From contig JAQFVV010006313.1 in NCBI GenBank assembly GCA_028023455.1, forward strand, positions 2,563,645-2,627,644: a stretch of 64,000 bases of DNA. The letters are read 5' to 3'. Shown piece by piece: positions 61,214 through 64,000 of the stretch. Numbering within the stretch: the stretch's first letter is position 1; each line of letters opens with the position of its first letter. This DNA comes from Epiperipatus broadwayi (lineage: Eukaryota > Onychophora > Udeonychophora > Euonychophora > Peripatidae). The notes beneath the pieces were generated by a model that saw nothing but the letters and a program-made list of their open reading frames with translations, made no database searches and was not told the DNA's origin. The position numbers and the translations under genes were made by a program.

Positions 61214-64000
61214 TTGTGCCATTACAATTTAGTCAGTAGCTAAATTTATAGTAATGTGCATATAGAAAAGGTAAACCAAAATCATCATCACATTTTTATA
61301 TAAAAGGAAGTTGTAAGGCATCCAAGTTTAAACCCTACAAGGTCCAGTTCTAAAAGCTTTAAACAGAGAGAGAGTGGGTCAACAATTATATGATTACTTG
61401 TTTGTGTGTTAATAAATCTCAAAAAGAGCAGCACACACATTTAATATTTAAAATTTTAATTTTTCTTTAAAAAGCCAAGTTATAATGCATACGTATAGGC
61501 AATGTATGTGTAAACTATTTAATTGTTTTATATTTCAAATAGTCAACATTTTAACTTTCTTTAAAACTAACTTATGCTTGATCAATTCTAATATCTTATT
61601 CTATACTTCTATTTTCTTTTCTATAATTGTAATTGGTATTTAAAAGTTACAGATTTAATTAAATAATAGGGTTATAATTACTAAGCTAGCAATTATATTA
61701 TTTAATGTTAGTTTTTGAATGATTTGAAATAATGAAGGATGTGTGTACATTACATACAGAAATTTACATTTATTAAATATTGAAAGAAAAGGAAGGATTA
61801 AATCTGTCAAATTATTTTTTTTGTACAATTTTATGTTAAAAGAGGAAATATGTTTAATCAGATATCTATTTTTGTAGCAATTTTGTTTTTTGTAAATGAT
61901 TGTTTGTCACTTTGGGAGCTTAATATGGGTGGGAGCTCTAATTTTGAAATTGTCTTATCTTAAGATCTAAAGAAGGAAGCTCAAAAATTTGAAATGTTAC
62001 CTAGATGTAAAAAAAAGAAAGGAAATAAGGATTAAGTCTATTTTTTTTAAACAAAAGTGTCTGGAAAAAGGATTAAACTTTTCAGTTGAAAAATAATTTA
62101 GTTGAAAATAAATTAGAGATCTAATTAAAACGAATTTGTCCAAAAATAGCAAGTGACGCTATCTCTGATTGGTTAAGTTAGCTAAAAATTGGATATAAAA
62201 AGCTGTCTGGAATTATTATTATTATTGTGATTATGATTCAGATTATTACACTATTAAATTGAATGTTGAAAATATAAGAAATGGCTGGCTAGAAAAATTA
62301 TATGTATGTCCCATCTTTTCCGGACCATCTGGGAAAGCTGCACATCACATAGGAAAGAAAAGATGTGTCTAAAATAATATTCTACATCTTTCAACTGACC
62401 AGAGAAATAAGATGTTTTTAATAGAAGGAAGGAAGCATTCACCTGCATTCGATAAAAGTTGAATTAATCTACCAATAAATATTAATCATCAAGTCCAATT
62501 AATTGTTCCAACAACTGATTTTAAACTCAAGAAAATTTATAAATGTGAAAACAACCGCTGTATTTCATCCACTAAAGAATCATGCTTGACAGTAAGAGAA
62601 GAAAAATTAATATAATGATTTCCAAATTGTCCACTAAAGTAAATAACCTCAATAGAGTCATCATCATCAAATAGTTATACACCTCAATAAGGAGATTGTT
62701 CCCACATAAAACGGAAATGGTAGCTGCAGAAATATAGACATTATACAAGACAAGTTTGAACCCTTGGAAATTCGCCACAAACAAAAGATCGGTAATATGA
62801 CTTTTTATATCTATTTTCTTTATGATATCAGAGTCTTAATAAACATTTTAGCAATAAAGTGGTATATTTTATTTAAAGAACTTTTAAAGACTATTCAGAT
62901 CGATTAAAAACAAAAATGTCTTACTAATAATAACTTTGAGCTTCATAAATTATCTTGAATGTATCAAAATTATTTAGTTATTAATTTTACAGTTATGAAA
63001 TATGAATATGTAATATATTTTTTTCATGGTATTATGATTTTAGTTTTAACTAATATATTATTATTATTATTTTGGTTTTAAATAATATTTTGTTATTATG
63101 GGATAAAACATGCACATACATAATAATATTTTTATATGTGTATAATTGCGAGTGAATGTGAAGTAACAAGTAGTATTAGAATATTAGATTATTTTGTTTC
63201 AAGTTAAGTATAGCATTTCAGAGGTAGAAGAGAGGGGTAGAAAATAATTTAAAACTTGTTTCTAAAACTTGCTCTTTCAATTCTATTAACATTTTTTTTT
63301 AACATTCTACTTACATGTTAGATTTATAAAGTATGTGTGCTAATGAGCAGATAATATTTTTTTTTCTTGAAATACTTTTCTCATGGAGTGAAAATCATGG
63401 TCCATGTGACATCCAACTTAATACAAAATACATTTGAAGGGAAAGGGGGGAGAACTTGAAATTAATCTGAGGATTGTTATATAATCAATTATTATCATTA
63501 TTATTATTCATGTCAATTTTCATGTTTATCTAGAAATTTTTATGTATATGTTAGAAATGCAGTAATAAATATTAGTTTGTTTTATTAAACAAGGCATATA
63601 TATTTCATTAAGTGTAGTCTTTGTTAAGTGTGATTATTCATCATCAATGGTTGAATATTAGTTATTTAAGATATAAGTAAGTATGCTAAAATTAAGCAAT
63701 AATTATGAATTTCTTTATAAAAATTAGTTTTATGTTTAGGCTTAGTCCTAGAGCTGTAGTTGAAACCCTTGTCATTATCGTTATTATTATCATCATCATC
63801 ATCGTCATCAATGTTTTAATTAATGAGCTGTTTAACTGTTTAAAGGCCATAAATAAATATTGATTTTATAATATTTAGTGATTTCTTAGTATTATTATAA
63901 CCACATCCCATCATCTATTTCATGCAAGGATGAGTGAATTGCCATCCTAAATTAGTTATATATAATCTGAGCTAGTAAACTTATAAAAATGTTGAAACAC
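61214..64000 (+). repeat. Long unclassified dispersed repeat, copy 2, continues past window
   Basis: Colinear with the reverse complement of 17400-20306. It starts at GTGCCATT after a TA run, as the other copy does, and is still matching at base 64000. The ORFs at 62254-62448 and 62572-62784 (minus) are not conserved in copy 1, so they are not supported. The ATC/ATT triplet runs near 63485 and 63775-63805 coincide with triplet runs in copy 1. Confidence 0.85.

Overview
The window looks like intergenic DNA from a metazoan nuclear genome. It is very AT-rich, full of microsatellites, and has no operons or dense coding. I found one unbroken transposon ORF, one gag-like ORF, one small secreted-peptide ORF, and many dead retroelements. 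The mix of an RTE-type LINE, several GIY-YIG Penelope-like elements (PLEs), LTR elements with lysine-tRNA-like primer sites, and trinucleotide and ATC-type repeats is common in lophotrochozoan invertebrates such as molluscs (cephalopods included) and flatworms. No gene pins down the species.

Layout. 0.5-2.5 kb holds two dead LINE pieces, followed by a trinucleotide microsatellite block (2.8-3.3 kb) and a small tandem duplication (4.3-4.65 kb). 5.84-6.44 kb is an inverted repeat that looks like PLE termini. 8.50-16.60 kb is an LTR retrotransposon on the minus strand with a broken gag-like internal region. Its right-hand LTR is interrupted by a near-complete RTE LINE with an intact 995-residue ORF. 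17.4-20.3 kb is the minus-strand copy of a long unclassified repeat whose plus-strand copy fills 61.2-64.0 kb. 20.4-22.6 kb is a PLE flanked by its own inverted 3' end. 23.8-24.6 kb and 37.7-39.4 kb are two further dead PLEs of other families.

The 24.7-35 kb stretch is mostly unrecognised AT-rich sequence with foldback repeats. At 35.04-35.29 kb there is a minus-strand ORF for an 81-residue secreted peptide with six cysteines. 40.64-47.2 kb is a second LTR element with about 1.77-kb LTRs, a TATA/initiator promoter, a primer-binding site, a polypurine tract and only a coiled-coil gag-like ORF. It runs into a 500-base assembly gap. From 51 to 57 kb there are large palindromic repeats and a very small tRNA-derived retrosequence with a poly(A) tail and a 17-bp target duplication.

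The window therefore records layered retrotransposition: LTR elements inserted in older foldback repeats and a LINE inserted in an LTR. It also has a striking number of head-to-head repeat copies. The RTE ORF is the only apparently functional replication gene. The gag-like LTR elements would depend on enzymes supplied elsewhere.
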